Assembly (NCBI RefSeq): GCF_001687105.1 | Contig: NZ_CP014595.1 | Location: forward strand, 1,566,001-1,630,000 | Direction of reading: 5' to 3' | DNA length: 64,000 nucleotides | Source of the DNA: Salipiger sp. CCB-MM3 | GTDB taxonomy: Bacteria > Pseudomonadota > Alphaproteobacteria > Rhodobacterales > Rhodobacteraceae | Shown: in pieces, positions 26,201 through 35,738 of the stretch | Layout: the number at the start of each line of letters is the position of its first letter | Numbering within the stretch: the first letter of the stretch is position 1 | Made by a program: the position numbers and the translations under genes | Notes under the pieces: generated by a model | Database searches by the model: none | Seen by the model: only the letters and a program-made list of their open reading frames with translations | Told to the model about the DNA's origin: nothing

Positions 26201-26813
26201 GAGTCGGCACTCCGATTTGCAAGACAACCGCATTGGGATCAGTAAGGCTTGTATGCCGTGTCAGTTTAAACTGCCACATCTTGCGTGCTTCGGCGATTTC
26301 TTTTTCCGCCTGCGCGCCCTTTGGGAAGAGCGCCATGCCGGTCTCGCTCAAGTGATGATCAGCGAAACCAAGAAGTTTATCCAAAGACGCCAGTGCCCGC
26401 GCGCTGAGCACATCGGCCTTCAGCGACGGGATCTCTTCGATACGGCGCGCTTCGACATTCGCCGTCGCACCCGTTTCCCGCAGAACCGTCCGCAGGAACG
26501 CGCATTTCCTCTGGTCGCTTTCCACCAGCGTGACCTTCATATCCGGTGCGAACTCGTCGCGCAGGATCGCCACGACCAGCCCGGGGAACCCTCCGCCACT
26601 GCCGAGATCCGCCCAATGCGCGGGTTTTTCCTGCGGAATCTGCCAGATCTGAGCGGAATCCACGATATGCCGCGTCCAAGCCTCGTCGAGCGTGCTTGGC
26701 GAAACGAGGTTGATCCGTGGATTCCATTTCTTCAGAAGGTCGGTGTAGTGCTCGAGGCGGTCCCATGTTTCACGTGAAACACTGAGACCGCCGCCAAGGT
26801 CCGGAAAGCTCAT
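26193..26813 (-). CDS. rsmG: 16S rRNA (guanine-N7)-methyltransferase RsmG (GidB)
   Basis: SAM-dependent methylation of G527 of 16S rRNA (206 residues). The SAM-binding motif [15 protein letters not shown] and the preceding [13 protein letters not shown] are typical. The ATG at 26813 overlaps the mnmG stop (ATGA). Codons 12-16 (VSRET) are written by a perfect parS palindrome, so this stretch carries both protein and centromere information. Confidence 0.96.
   Translation of the reverse strand: MSFPDLGGGLSVSRETWDRLEHYTDLLKKWNPRINLVSPSTLDEAWTRHIVDSAQIWQIPQEKPAHWADLGSGGGFPGLVVAILRDEFAPDMKVTLVESDQRKCAFLRTVLRETGATANVEARRIEEIPSLKADVLSARALASLDKLLGFADHHLSETGMALFPKGAQAEKEIAEARKMWQFKLTRHTSLTDPNAVVLQIGVPTHV
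26766..26781. promoter_or_regulatory. parS: parS site 1 (perfect palindrome)
   Basis: TGTTTCACGTGAAACA, identical to the consensus ParB-binding site, lies within the first codons of rsmG about 1.4 kb upstream of parB. Confidence 0.92.
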
Positions 26814-28678
26814 GCGCTGCGCGCCTTTTCGACGCGGCGAAGACGGATCAGCAGAAGCGACAGCGCTGCCGGCGTCATTCCATCCACTTTCGCCGCTTGA
26901 GCAAGCGTGGAAGGGCGAGCATGCGCCAGCTTTTGCTTCAGCTCGTTGGAAAGCCCTTCGATGCTCGCGAAATCGAAGTCTGCCGGGACCTGATAGGTCT
27001 CGTCCCGCTTCAGCGCTTCAACGTCGCGCTTCTGCCGATCAATGTAATTGGCGTAAAGCGCGTCCTTTTCCAGCTGGCTGCCGATCTCTTCGTCGATTTC
27101 CGTGAGATCCGGCACATGGGACCGGAGGAACTCCATCGCAATATCAGGGAAGGACAGCAGTTGGAACAGGCTGCGGCGTGCGCCATCAGCGTTCATCTTC
27201 AGGCCAAGCTCGGTCAATTCCCGCGGCGTCATGGTCAGATCAGAGAGAATCCCCCTGCCCTGCTCGAGCTTTTCGGACTTCTCAAGGAATGCCGCTTTGC
27301 GCGCTTCGGACACGCAGCCGATCTCGAGAGCCTGCGGAGTCAAGCGCTGGTCCGCATTGTCGGCCCGCAGCGAAAGGCGGAATTCGGCGCGCGAGGTGAA
27401 CATCCGGTAGGGCTCGGTCACGCCGCGCGACGTCAGATCGTCGATCATCACGCCAATATAGCTGTCGGTCCGGCTGAAAGTGATCTCCTCGCGCCCCAAG
27501 CTTTGGGCGGCGGCGTTGAGGCCTGCCACAAGACCTTGTGCCGCGGCTTCCTCATATCCCGTTGTGCCGTTGATCTGGCCAGCGAGATAAAGGCCCGAGA
27601 CAGCCTTCACCGAAAGCCGCAGGTCCAGCGCGCGCGGATCGACGTAGTCGTATTCGATCGCGTATCCGGGCTGCAGAATGCGCGCGTTCTCCAGACCGAC
27701 GATCGAGCGAACATAGGCGTCCTGCACATCCTCGGGCAGCGAGGTCGAAATGCCGTTCGGATACACCGTGTGATCGTCGAGACCCTCGGGCTCGAGGAAG
27801 ATCTGATGCGACTCTTTATCGGCAAAGCGGACGATCTTATCTTCGATCGAGGGGCAGTACCGGGGGCCAATGCCCTCGATATGGCCGCCATACATGGCGG
27901 ATCTGCTCAGATTGTCGCGGATCAGCTCGTGCGTGCGTGCATTGGTGTGGGTGATCCCGCAAGAGATCTGCCGCGCGTAGGGCGCCTTCGACATGAAGGA
28001 GAAGAGCACCGGGTCATCGTCACCGGGCTGGCTTTCCAGAATGTCCCAATTGATCGTGCGCCCATCCAGGCGCGGCGGCGTGCCGGTTTTGAGCCGTCCG
28101 AGCGGCAAAGCCAACTCATCCAGACGTTCGGCAAGCTTCACCGCCGGCTTATCGCCCATCCGGCCACCGGGCCGCTTTTGATCGCCAATATGGATGACGC
28201 CACGCAGGAATGTCCCGGTGGTCAGCACGACAGCGCCGGCTTTCAGCTCGGATCCGTCGGAAAGAACCACGCCCTGCACGAGATCTCCCGACTTCAGAAG
28301 GTCGGTCACCTCGCCTTCCACGATCGAGAGGTTCGGTGCGGCTTCCATCTCGCGCAGCATGGCTTCGCGGTAAAGTTTGCGGTCGGCCTGCGCGCGCGGA
28401 CCTTGGACCGCGGGGCCTTTGCGGCGGTTCAAAAGGCGGAATTGGATCCCGGCCTGATCCGCGACACGACCCATCACGCCGTCCATGGCGTCAATTTCGC
28501 GCACTAGGTGGCCTTTGCCGAGGCCACCAATCGCCGGATTGCACGACATCACGCCAATTCCGCCCCGAGTCAGCGTGACCAGAGCGGTGCGCGCACCAAA
28601 ACGGGCCGCTGCAGCAGCGGCTTCGGTGCCGGCGTGACCACCGCCGACGACAACGACGTCAAAGTCGAGTTGTTTCAC
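26810..28678 (-). CDS. mnmG: tRNA uridine-5-carboxymethylaminomethyl enzyme MnmG (GidA)
   Basis: FAD protein that, with MnmE, makes cmnm5U34 in tRNA wobble positions (622 residues from the chosen start). The FAD motif [14 protein letters not shown] opens the protein, and [20 protein letters not shown] and the C-terminal MnmE-interaction domain are present. The start is probably the GTG at 28678, eight bases after GGAG and inside a parS palindrome. A GTG three codons earlier (28687) shares a base with the GGAG and is too close to use it. It is coupled to mnmE upstream and rsmG downstream. Confidence 0.94.
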   Translation of the reverse strand: MKQLDFDVVVVGGGHAGTEAAAAAARFGARTALVTLTRGGIGVMSCNPAIGGLGKGHLVREIDAMDGVMGRVADQAGIQFRLLNRRKGPAVQGPRAQADRKLYREAMLREMEAAPNLSIVEGEVTDLLKSGDLVQGVVLSDGSELKAGAVVLTTGTFLRGVIHIGDQKRPGGRMGDKPAVKLAERLDELALPLGRLKTGTPPRLDGRTINWDILESQPGDDDPVLFSFMSKAPYARQISCGITHTNARTHELIRDNLSRSAMYGGHIEGIGPRYCPSIEDKIVRFADKESHQIFLEPEGLDDHTVYPNGISTSLPEDVQDAYVRSIVGLENARILQPGYAIEYDYVDPRALDLRLSVKAVSGLYLAGQINGTTGYEEAAAQGLVAGLNAAAQSLGREEITFSRTDSYIGVMIDDLTSRGVTEPYRMFTSRAEFRLSLRADNADQRLTPQALEIGCVSEARKAAFLEKSEKLEQGRGILSDLTMTPRELTELGLKMNADGARRSLFQLLSFPDIAMEFLRSHVPDLTEIDEEIGSQLEKDALYANYIDRQKRDVEALKRDETYQVPADFDFASIEGLSNELKQKLAHARPSTLAQAAKVDGMTPAALSLLLIRLRRVEKARSA

Positions 28679-28686
28679 GTGAAACA
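28671..28686. promoter_or_regulatory. parS: parS site 2 (perfect palindrome)
   Basis: A second exact TGTTTCACGTGAAACA, spanning the mnmG start codon and 1.9 kb from parS site 1. Confidence 0.92.
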
Positions 28687-28690
28687 CTCC

Positions 28691-29974
28691 TTACTTACCC
28701 AGGCAGAAGCTCGAGAAGATCTTGTCCAGCAGATTTTCAACGTCGACGCGGCCGATCAGGGCTTCAAGGCGTCGAATCGAGACCCGGACTTCCTCTGCAG
28801 CGATATCATACCGCTCGGGTCCGAAATCAAGCAATTCCAGCGCGGTTTCAAGGGCTGCGCTGCCTTCGGCAAAGGCCAGCCGGTGACGTTCGCGTGTGGC
28901 AAGACCGCTGGATTGAACGCGCTCGGACAATGTATGGCCAATTTGCGCGACAAGCGCATCAATGCCCTGCCCCGTGCTCGCGGAAATCGCCTCGGCATCG
29001 CCGGAGAGATCTCCCTTGGACCGTCGGATGATGTCGCCGCCGCGCGGTGAGACATCCAAGGTTTCATCCGCTTCGAGCAGGAAAACCCTCAGATCTGCCA
29101 GTTCAGCGCGGTCGCGTGCGCGTTGGATGCCAATCTTTTCGACCGGATCCGCCGCTTCGCGCAAACCCGCGGTGTCGAGCAGCGTCACCGGGAGTCCGGC
29201 GATTTCCATGCGCACCTCGATCACATCACGGGTCGTCCCGGCGTGTTCCGAGGTGATGGCAGCGTCGCGACCGGCGAGCACGTTGAGCAGGCTGGATTTA
29301 CCCACATTCGGACGCCCAACAATGGCGACCTCAAAGCCGCTGCGAATGCGTTCCGCCGCATCGACGCCAGCCAGTTCGCGGTCGACCTCGGATTTCACTT
29401 TCAGAAGCGCGGCGCGAACGTCGTCCGAGACGTCGACAGGCACTTCCTCGTCGGCGAAATCAATGGTGACCTCAAGCAGAGAGGCCGCGAAGATCAAATC
29501 CTCGCGCCAGGCTTCGACCTTTTGCCCAAGTGCGCCCGCAAAGACGGTCATCGCCTGATTGCGCTGGCTTTCGGTCTCGGCTTCGATCAGATCCGCCAGC
29601 GCTTCGACTTGTGTTAGGTCGAGGCGGTCATGCTCCAGCGCGCGCCGGGTGAATTCACCGGGCTCGGCCTGACGGATCCCGTCCATCGCGCCAAGCTCGC
29701 GCAGAACGGCACGCAGGATCGCGATGCTGCCGTGCAGATGAAATTCGACAGTGCGTTCGCCAGTAAAGCTTTTGCCCTCTTCGAAGACCAGAACCAGCGC
29801 TTCGTCGAGGATTTGCCCTGCCCCATCGGTCAGGCGGCGCAGCGCGGTGCGGCGCGGCGCGGGAATGTCGCCGCAAAGACGAGAACAGGCGTCCCATGCG
29901 GAGGGTCCGGAAACCCTCACCACGGAAACGCCTGCTTTGCCGACCGCGCTGGCAAGTGCGAAGATCGTATCCAT
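28691..29974 (-). CDS. mnmE: tRNA modification GTPase MnmE (TrmE)
   Basis: Partner of MnmG in tRNA wobble-uridine modification (427 residues). An N-terminal folate-binding domain is followed by the G domain: G1 GRPNVGKSSLLN, then the EHAGTTRDVIEVR and DTAGLREAAD motifs. The C-terminus ends FCLGK, the Cys motif of the family. The ATG at 29974 has AAAGGAGG upstream. Its TAA stop forms part of the mnmG ribosome-binding region. Confidence 0.96.
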   Translation of the reverse strand: MDTIFALASAVGKAGVSVVRVSGPSAWDACSRLCGDIPAPRRTALRRLTDGAGQILDEALVLVFEEGKSFTGERTVEFHLHGSIAILRAVLRELGAMDGIRQAEPGEFTRRALEHDRLDLTQVEALADLIEAETESQRNQAMTVFAGALGQKVEAWREDLIFAASLLEVTIDFADEEVPVDVSDDVRAALLKVKSEVDRELAGVDAAERIRSGFEVAIVGRPNVGKSSLLNVLAGRDAAITSEHAGTTRDVIEVRMEIAGLPVTLLDTAGLREAADPVEKIGIQRARDRAELADLRVFLLEADETLDVSPRGGDIIRRSKGDLSGDAEAISASTGQGIDALVAQIGHTLSERVQSSGLATRERHRLAFAEGSAALETALELLDFGPERYDIAAEEVRVSIRRLEALIGRVDVENLLDKIFSSFCLGK

Positions 29975-29998
29975 CCCCGCCTCCTTTGCGGTTTATGT

Positions 29999-31282
29999 TT
30001 AACTGTTCATGGAGTCGAAGAATTCGCCGTTCGTCTTCGTCTGCTTGAGCTTGGAGAGCAAGAACTCGATCGCGTCCGTCGTGCCCATCGGGTTGAGGAT
30101 ACGGCGCAGCACGAAGGTCTTTTGCAGGTCGACCTTGTCGGTGAGCAGGTCCTCTTTCCGGGTGCCCGACTTGAGAATGTCGATCGCCGGGAAGACGCGC
30201 TTGTCGGCAACCTTGCGGTCGAGAACGATCTCGGAGTTGCCGGTGCCTTTGAATTCTTCGAAGATCACCTCGTCCATACGCGAGCCGGTGTCGATCAGCG
30301 CGGTGGCGATGATGGTGAGCGAGCCACCCTCTTCGATGTTCCGCGCGGCACCGAAGAAGCGCTTCGGACGCTGCAGCGCGTTGGCATCGACACCACCGGT
30401 CAGGACCTTACCCGACGACGGCACGACGGTGTTGAACGCCCTACCAAGTCTTGTGATCGAGTCAAGAAGGATCACAACATCTCGTTTGTGCTCCACAAGG
30501 CGCTTGGCCTTTTCGATGACCATTTCCGAGACGGCAACGTGGCGCGTGGCAGGCTCGTCGAAGGTCGAGGAGACAACCTCACCCTTCACCGAACGCTGCA
30601 TGTCGGTCACTTCTTCCGGACGTTCGTCGATCAGCAGGACGATCAGATAGCACTCGGGGTGGTTCTTCTCGATCGAGGTGGCGATGTTCTGCAGCAGAAC
30701 CGTCTTACCGGTCCGCGGCGGTGCCACGATGAGCGAACGCTGGCCCTTACCGATCGGCGCGACCAGATCGATGATGCGGGCCGATTTGTCCTTGATCGTC
30801 GGGTCTTCGATTTCCATCTTCAGACGCTCGTCAGGATAGAGCGGTGTCAGGTTGTCGAAGGCGATCTTGTGACGGGCGCGTTCCGGGTCTTCGAAGTTGA
30901 TCGCAGAGACGTCGACCAGCGCGAAGTAGCGCTCTTCATTGTCGGGTGCTCGGATCTCGCCTTCGATGGTGTCGCCGGTGCGCAGCGAATACTTCCGGAT
31001 CATCTCGGGCGAGACATAGATGTCATCGGGACCCGGCAGATAGTTTGCCTCGGGCGAGCGAAGGAAGCCAAAGCCGTCCTGCAGCACCTCAAGAACGCCG
31101 TCGCCGAAGATGGTCCAACCCTCATCCGCACGCTCGCGGAGAATTTGGAACATCATCTCGCCTTTACGCATGGTCGAGGCGTTCTCGATGTCGAGCTCTT
31201 CGGCCATGGCGAGGAGATCTTTCGGGCTTTGCGCCTTCAGATCGGACAGGTTCAGCCGTTCAGTGCTTTCGGCACTTGTCAT
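29999..31282 (-). CDS. rho: transcription termination factor Rho
   Basis: Hexameric RNA-dependent ATPase that ends transcription (427 residues). Primary RNA-binding domain includes [20 protein letters not shown]; Walker A is [16 protein letters not shown]; Walker B is [16 protein letters not shown]; the Q/R loops lie in the [13 protein letters not shown] region. It is first of the minus-strand series rho-mnmE-mnmG-rsmG-parA-parB leading away from the predicted origin. Confidence 0.97.
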   Translation of the reverse strand: MTSAESTERLNLSDLKAQSPKDLLAMAEELDIENASTMRKGEMMFQILRERADEGWTIFGDGVLEVLQDGFGFLRSPEANYLPGPDDIYVSPEMIRKYSLRTGDTIEGEIRAPDNEERYFALVDVSAINFEDPERARHKIAFDNLTPLYPDERLKMEIEDPTIKDKSARIIDLVAPIGKGQRSLIVAPPRTGKTVLLQNIATSIEKNHPECYLIVLLIDERPEEVTDMQRSVKGEVVSSTFDEPATRHVAVSEMVIEKAKRLVEHKRDVVILLDSITRLGRAFNTVVPSSGKVLTGGVDANALQRPKRFFGAARNIEEGGSLTIIATALIDTGSRMDEVIFEEFKGTGNSEIVLDRKVADKRVFPAIDILKSGTRKEDLLTDKVDLQKTFVLRRILNPMGTTDAIEFLLSKLKQTKTNGEFFDSMNS

Positions 31283-31809
31283 GCAGTCCTCCGGGCCGCG
31301 GTCGGCCGTTCTTTGTCATGTCTTTCGGGAAGATCCCACCCGGACGGGTGTTGAGAGAATGCCTATCCCCTCCCCCCGTCGAAGTCAATTCCCGGCGGCG
31401 GGTCTGGGCGGGGCCCGGTCTCTCTCAATTTAAAGAAAGAAAAAAGAGAGATGATTTTGTTTTTAGGGGAGCCCCAGACCGGTGGATCAAATGGTTCAGG
31501 GGCTTTCGTCCACGTGGAGAGATCCTGTGGATAGATCTGCGGAGATCCCTTGGCGCAGTTTTGGAGGAATCGGCCTTTGGATCAACGCAGCAAGGGATCT
31601 CTCGGGGTTTTGCTTCATTGTGGAAAGATCTTAAACAGGTGGTCGTCCACGAGCTTCTCCACAGCGAGGAGTTTTCCAAACCCACAGACTCAGGAATCAC
31701 CGTGGAACATCGTGAAACCGGAGAGATCTCCCCAGCCTTGAAACTGCGGACGATTTTCCCCAGAAGCTTCCTCTGACAAAGACCCAAGGCTGCGAACAGG
31801 TTTATCCAC
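31283..31809. other. oriC: predicted chromosome origin oriC (rho-maf gap)
   Basis: The 527-base gap begins with about 140 GC-rich bases that hold the rho upstream region. An A/T-rich run at 31426-31465 (CAATTTAAAGAAAGAAAAAA and on) could be the unwinding element. To its right lie a perfect DnaA box TTATCCACA (31802-31810, touching the maf start) and single-mismatch boxes TGTGGATAG (31526-31534) and TTCTCCACA (31655-31663). CTTTCCACA on the minus strand near 31620 is weaker. Several GANTC sites and about eight GATC sites are also present. The flanking order rho...maf is the known alphaproteobacterial origin neighbourhood. Confidence 0.75.
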
Positions 31810-32409
31810 ATGAGTCTTCCGCTCATCCTCGCCTCCGGCTCGCAAATCCGCGCCGAACTGCTCCGTGCGGCGGGCGTTTCCTTTGGAATCGAGGTCGCGC
31901 GCGTCGATGAAGAGTCGATTCGCGACTCACTTCTCGCGGAAGGCGCTCCGCCGCGCGATGTGGCCGACGCTCTGGCCGAGTATAAGGCGCGCAAAGCCTC
32001 CGACAAAAATCCCGGCGCGCTGGTGCTGGGCTGCGATCAGGTGCTGAGCTGCAACGGCACGCTCTATTCCAAGCCGCGCAGCCCCGAAGAAGCCCGCGCG
32101 CAGCTGATGGAGTTGCGGGGCCAGCGGCTCAGCCTGCTGTCGGCTGCGGTGATCTATGAAAACGCCGAGCCGGTCTGGCGCCATGTGGGTGTGGCGCGGC
32201 TGCGGATGCGCGAGTTTTCCGAAGCGTATCTCGACGACTATATAGAGCGAAACTGGGAAAGCCTGCGTAGCTCCGTCGGCGGCTTCAAGCTGGAGGAAGA
32301 GGGCGTGCGCCTGTTTGCCAGCATCGAGGGCAGTCATTTCACCATTCTCGGCCTGCCTCTGCTCGAGCTTCTGGCCTTTTTGCAGGTACGGGGGATCATT
32401 GCCGGATGA
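31810..32409 (+). CDS. maf: Maf-family nucleotide pyrophosphatase
   Basis: Nucleoside-triphosphate pyrophosphatase of the Maf/YceF family (199 residues), removing modified or surplus nucleotides. The N-terminal [20 protein letters not shown] carries the SxxR signature, and [11 protein letters not shown] and [15 protein letters not shown] hold other family residues. The ATG begins within the last base of a DnaA box at the origin edge. It starts the maf-aroE-coaE-dnaQ operon. Confidence 0.93.
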   Translation: MSLPLILASGSQIRAELLRAAGVSFGIEVARVDEESIRDSLLAEGAPPRDVADALAEYKARKASDKNPGALVLGCDQVLSCNGTLYSKPRSPEEARAQLMELRGQRLSLLSAAVIYENAEPVWRHVGVARLRMREFSEAYLDDYIERNWESLRSSVGGFKLEEEGVRLFASIEGSHFTILGLPLLELLAFLQVRGIIAG

Positions 32410-33236
32410 CCGACCACAAGATTCCGCTCGCGGGCGTCATCGGCTCGCCCATCGCGCATTCCCGCTCGCCGCTGCTGCACGGCCACTGGCTGAAGCGCTA
32501 CGGGCTGCCGGGGCATTACATCCCGATGGATGTGCCCGCCGCCAAACTGGCCGAGACGCTTCGGCTGCTGCCGCAGATCGGGTTCGTTGGGGTGAACATC
32601 ACCATTCCGCATAAAGAGCGGGTGATGGAGATCGCCGATGTGGTTTCGGACCGGGCGACGCTGATCGGTGCGGCCAACACGCTGACCTTCCGCGACGACG
32701 GCAGCATCTATGCGGACAACACCGACGGCTACGGCTTTATCGAGAACCTGCGTCAGAGCGCGCCCGACTGGCAGGCGGCCAGCGGCCCGGCCGTGGTGCT
32801 GGGTGCAGGCGGCGCTTCGCGGGCGGTGATCGCCTCGCTGCTCGATGCGGGGGTGCCCAAGCTCTATCTCAGCAACCGGACCCGGACGCGGGCCGAAGCT
32901 CTGCGCGAGGATTTTGGCCAGCGCGTGCATGTGGTGGACTGGGTCCGTGCGGGCAATGTGCTCGAAGACGCGGCGACGGTGGTCAACACAAGCTCGCTTG
33001 GCATGGTCGGCAAGCCGGAACTGCGGGTGCCGCTGGATGGTCTGCGTCCCGGAACGCTGGTCACCGACATTGTCTATACCCCGCTCGAGACCCGGCTTTT
33101 GCGCATCGGGCGCGAGCTCGGCTGCACTTGCGTCGACGGTCTGGGCATGTTGCTGCATCAGGCGGTGCCCGGTTTTGAGCGCTGGTTCGGCAAGCGCCCG
33201 GTGGTCGACGCCGACGCCCGCGCCGCGGTGCTGTGA
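32406..33236 (+). CDS. aroE: shikimate dehydrogenase
   Basis: NADPH-dependent reduction of 3-dehydroshikimate in aromatic amino-acid biosynthesis (276 residues). The substrate site includes [15 protein letters not shown] and the catalytic-lysine region [12 protein letters not shown]. The NADP loop is [12 protein letters not shown], followed by [10 protein letters not shown]. It starts by four-base overlap with maf and overlaps coaE at the stop. Confidence 0.96.
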   Translation: MTDHKIPLAGVIGSPIAHSRSPLLHGHWLKRYGLPGHYIPMDVPAAKLAETLRLLPQIGFVGVNITIPHKERVMEIADVVSDRATLIGAANTLTFRDDGSIYADNTDGYGFIENLRQSAPDWQAASGPAVVLGAGGASRAVIASLLDAGVPKLYLSNRTRTRAEALREDFGQRVHVVDWVRAGNVLEDAATVVNTSSLGMVGKPELRVPLDGLRPGTLVTDIVYTPLETRLLRIGRELGCTCVDGLGMLLHQAVPGFERWFGKRPVVDADARAAVL

Positions 33237-33826
33237 TGCGTTTTCGCCTCGGCCTCACCGGCTCCATCGGCATGGGAAAATCGCAGACCGCGGCCTTCTT
33301 CGCCGAGGCGGGTTGCGCGGTCTGGGATGCGGATGCGGCGGTGCATCGGCTCTATGGCGTGGGCGGTGCGGCGGTGGCGCCGATCCAAGAGATCTTTCCG
33401 CAGGCAATCAAGGACGGCATGGTTTCACGTGAATCCCTGCGCGAAGTGATTGCTGGGGACCCGGCGGCGCTCAAGCGGATCGAAGAGATCGTGCATCCGC
33501 TCGTCCGGCACGACCGTGCGGAGTTTGCCGAAGGGAACGCGGGAAAAATCGGTGTCTTCGACATTCCCCTGCTGTATGAGACCGGTTCCGAGGCCGAGTT
33601 TGACGCGGTGGCCTGCGTGACCATCCCGGCAGATGTACAACGCGCGCGGGTTCTGACCCGTGGCACCATGAGCGCCGAGGACCTGGATCGCATTCTTGCG
33701 CGGCAAATGCCAAACGACGAAAAATGCGCCCGCGCGGATTTTGTGATCACAACTGACACGCTGGACCACGCGCGCGCGCAGGTTCAGGATGTGCTGAGAG
33801 AAATCGAAAGGCGGATCGATGCGTGA
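33236..33826 (+). CDS. coaE: dephospho-CoA kinase
   Basis: Final step of CoA synthesis (196 residues). The P-loop [17 protein letters not shown] is at the N-terminus, followed by the [10 protein letters not shown] substrate motif and [11 protein letters not shown]. The ATG at 33236 overlaps the aroE TGA by one base; a GTG one codon earlier is an alternative. It overlaps dnaQ by eight bases. A degenerate parS-like site lies inside the gene. Confidence 0.95.
   Translation: MRFRLGLTGSIGMGKSQTAAFFAEAGCAVWDADAAVHRLYGVGGAAVAPIQEIFPQAIKDGMVSRESLREVIAGDPAALKRIEEIVHPLVRHDRAEFAEGNAGKIGVFDIPLLYETGSEAEFDAVACVTIPADVQRARVLTRGTMSAEDLDRILARQMPNDEKCARADFVITTDTLDHARAQVQDVLREIERRIDA
33421..33436. promoter_or_regulatory. 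degenerate parS-like site inside coaE
   Basis: GGTTTCACGTGAATCC matches the parS palindrome at 13 of 16 positions, with the central TTTCACGTGAA intact. It lies on the far side of oriC from parAB. Confidence 0.35.
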
Positions 33827-34511
33827 GATCGTTCTCGACACTGAAACCACTGGCTTCGAGCCGGAACAGGGCGACCGTATCGTCGAGATCGGCGCGGTCG
33901 AGCTTTATAATCACGTGCCGACGGGCAAGGTCTATCACCAGTACATAAACCCCGAACGCTCGATGCCGCAGGAGGCGTTCGAGGTGCACGGGCTGGGCGA
34001 TGATTTCCTGCGAGACAAGCCTGTGTTTGCCAAAATCGTCGATGAGTTCATTGCCTTCGTCGGCACCGATGCCAAGCTGGTCATTCACAACGCCACGTTC
34101 GATGTGAAATTTCTCAATGCCGAGTTGAAATGGGCGAACCGACCGCAGCTTCCGAAAGATTGCGCCATCGACACGCTGATGATCGCGCGCAAGAAATTTC
34201 CCGGCTCTCCGGCGTCGCTGGATGCGCTCTGCCGCCGTTTCGGCATCGACAACTCTAGCCGGACGCTGCACGGCGCGCTGCTCGACAGTGAGATTCTGGC
34301 GGAAGTCTATCTGGAACTGATCGGTGGCAAGCAGCCGGATCTGGTGCTCGCGCCGGTGTCTTCGGGCCGCAATGCATCCGGCGGGGACGAAGAATGGCGT
34401 CCGCAGCGCCGGGCGCAGCCCCTGCCCTCGCGCCTGACCGAAGAAGAAAAGGCGGCTCACGCCGCCTTTGTCGAGAAACTCGGAGAAAACGCGCTGTGGT
34501 CGCGGGGCTGA
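33819..34511 (+). CDS. dnaQ: DNA polymerase III epsilon subunit (proofreading exonuclease)
   Basis: 3'-5' exonuclease of the replicative polymerase (230 residues). ExoI motif [20 protein letters not shown] carries the catalytic Asp/Glu, ExoII is [14 protein letters not shown], and ExoIII is [18 protein letters not shown]. The C-terminal tail is Arg/Pro-rich, as in alphaproteobacterial homologues. It is the last gene of the maf operon; the stop codon falls in a GCGGGGC/GCCCCGC hairpin that could aid termination. Confidence 0.95.
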   Translation: MREIVLDTETTGFEPEQGDRIVEIGAVELYNHVPTGKVYHQYINPERSMPQEAFEVHGLGDDFLRDKPVFAKIVDEFIAFVGTDAKLVIHNATFDVKFLNAELKWANRPQLPKDCAIDTLMIARKKFPGSPASLDALCRRFGIDNSSRTLHGALLDSEILAEVYLELIGGKQPDLVLAPVSSGRNASGGDEEWRPQRRAQPLPSRLTEEEKAAHAAFVEKLGENALWSRG

Positions 34512-34527
34512 CGCCCCGCATCCAAGC

Positions 34528-35049
34528 TTAGGCGTCGAGCTTGCGCTCTTCGCCAGCCGCCGCAGCAGCCTGCTGACGGCGCGCGATCTCGTTGCGGTAA
34601 AGCGCGACGAAATCGATGGTCTCGAGGTTAAGCGGCGGGAAGCCACCGTCACGGGTTACGTCCGACACGATGCGGCGCACGAACGGGAAGAGCATCCGCG
34701 GGCACTCGATCAGCAGGAACGGGTGCAGTTGCTCTTGCGGCACGCCTTCGATGTTGAAGACACCGGCGTAATCCAGTTCGAGAAGGAACAGCATGTCGCC
34801 GTTCGACTTCGACTTGGACTCGACCTTCAGCTTCAGCACCACTTCGTACTGGTTCTCGGCCGAGCGCTTCTTAGCGTCGAGGTTGACCTGAACCTGAACG
34901 TCAGGCTGCACGTCGCCGCTGACACCTTTCTGCGCGAGGATGTTCTCGAAGCTCATGTCGCGCACGAACTGCGCGAGCACGTTCATCTTCACCGGTGCCG
35001 GGGTCTGTTCTGCGGCGGCAGCGCCGTTCTCGGTTGCTTCTTCAGCCAT
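34528..35049 (-). CDS. secB: protein-export chaperone SecB
   Basis: Tetrameric chaperone that keeps preproteins unfolded for SecA (173 residues). Core blocks include FVRDMSFENILAQKG, LDYAGVFNIEGVPQEQLHPF and LLIECPRMLFPFVRRIVSDV, the last being the strongest SecB signature. The ATG at 35049 is preceded by CAGGAG. It converges on dnaQ, completing the known oriC-flanking gene set. Confidence 0.96.
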   Translation of the reverse strand: MAEEATENGAAAAEQTPAPVKMNVLAQFVRDMSFENILAQKGVSGDVQPDVQVQVNLDAKKRSAENQYEVVLKLKVESKSKSNGDMLFLLELDYAGVFNIEGVPQEQLHPFLLIECPRMLFPFVRRIVSDVTRDGGFPPLNLETIDFVALYRNEIARRQQAAAAAGEERKLDA

Positions 35050-35102
35050 GGAAAGCTCCTGTTGGAATTTTGTATACCGAATAGCAGCCCGGGATAGGCG
35101 GC

Positions 35103-35633
35103 TCAATGCTTAGTCCAGCCTGACCCCGGGTGATTGGCACGTTTCGACGGGGGGACCTCGGTATAGTCGCCCTCGATCACATCATCTTCGCGCGGGCCGG
35201 GACGATAGCGTTCCGCTTGCGGCCCCTGATGCGCGCCGGGACCGGCCTGCGTGCGCGGCCCCTGCCCACCCATTTCAAAGCGCTGTACCTTGATCCGGGT
35301 CGAGATGAACCGCATCACCGCGTCGCGCACCGCCGGGATCAGCAGCGCGAACCCGCAGGCATCGGTAAAGAAACCGGGGGTCAGCAGCAGCGCGCCGGAA
35401 AACAGGATCATCGCGCCATGCGCCAGCGGCCGCGTCGGATCCTGCAGCTGCGAGAACGAGTTTTGCAGGTCAGACAACGCCCGCAGCCCTTCGCGCCGCA
35501 CAAGCGCGGTGCCCAAGATGGCGGTCAGCAGCACGATCATCAGCGTTGGCCAGAGCCCGATAAGCCCCCCGACCTGAATGAACAGTGCAATCTCGATCAG
35601 CGGCACTGCGACGAATGCCAGAAAAAGCCACAT
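35103..35633 (-). CDS. fxsA: FxsA-family membrane protein
   Basis: Inner-membrane protein of 176 residues. The N-terminal PLIEIALFIQVGGLIGLWPT is the FxsA signature, followed by two further hydrophobic segments (TLMIVLLTAILGTALV, then LLTPGFFTDACGFALLIP). The C-terminal 60 residues are soluble, rich in Gln, Pro and charged residues. FxsA relieves phage-T7 exclusion in E. coli; its normal role is unclear. The ATG at 35633 has GGAG upstream, and a long upstream extension of the frame is antisense to the neighbouring gene. Confidence 0.88.
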   Translation of the reverse strand: MWLFLAFVAVPLIEIALFIQVGGLIGLWPTLMIVLLTAILGTALVRREGLRALSDLQNSFSQLQDPTRPLAHGAMILFSGALLLTPGFFTDACGFALLIPAVRDAVMRFISTRIKVQRFEMGGQGPRTQAGPGAHQGPQAERYRPGPREDDVIEGDYTEVPPSKRANHPGSGWTKH

Positions 35634-35738
35634 GGCCTCACTCCTTTTTCGCTGAGCGTGCACCGGTAGACTTGGCGCCGCCCAGTGCCTACATAGGAAG
35701 GCACCGATGAATTTTCCATGTTTGCCCATGAGGTGCCG

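Noticed and set aside
26897..28507. Long plus-strand frame opposite mnmG
   Set aside because: Shadow of mnmG with no domain or start signal; the same applies to the long frame opposite gyrB at 61057-62538.
30946..31776. Open frame crossing from antisense rho into the origin gap
   Set aside because: It starts inside rho, is Arg/Ser-rich, has no ribosome site, and its second half is better explained as oriC.
34446..34470. Hairpin AAAGGCGGC/GCCGCCTTT as a dnaQ terminator
   Set aside because: It lies inside the dnaQ coding region, 40 bases before the stop, and has only three Ts.
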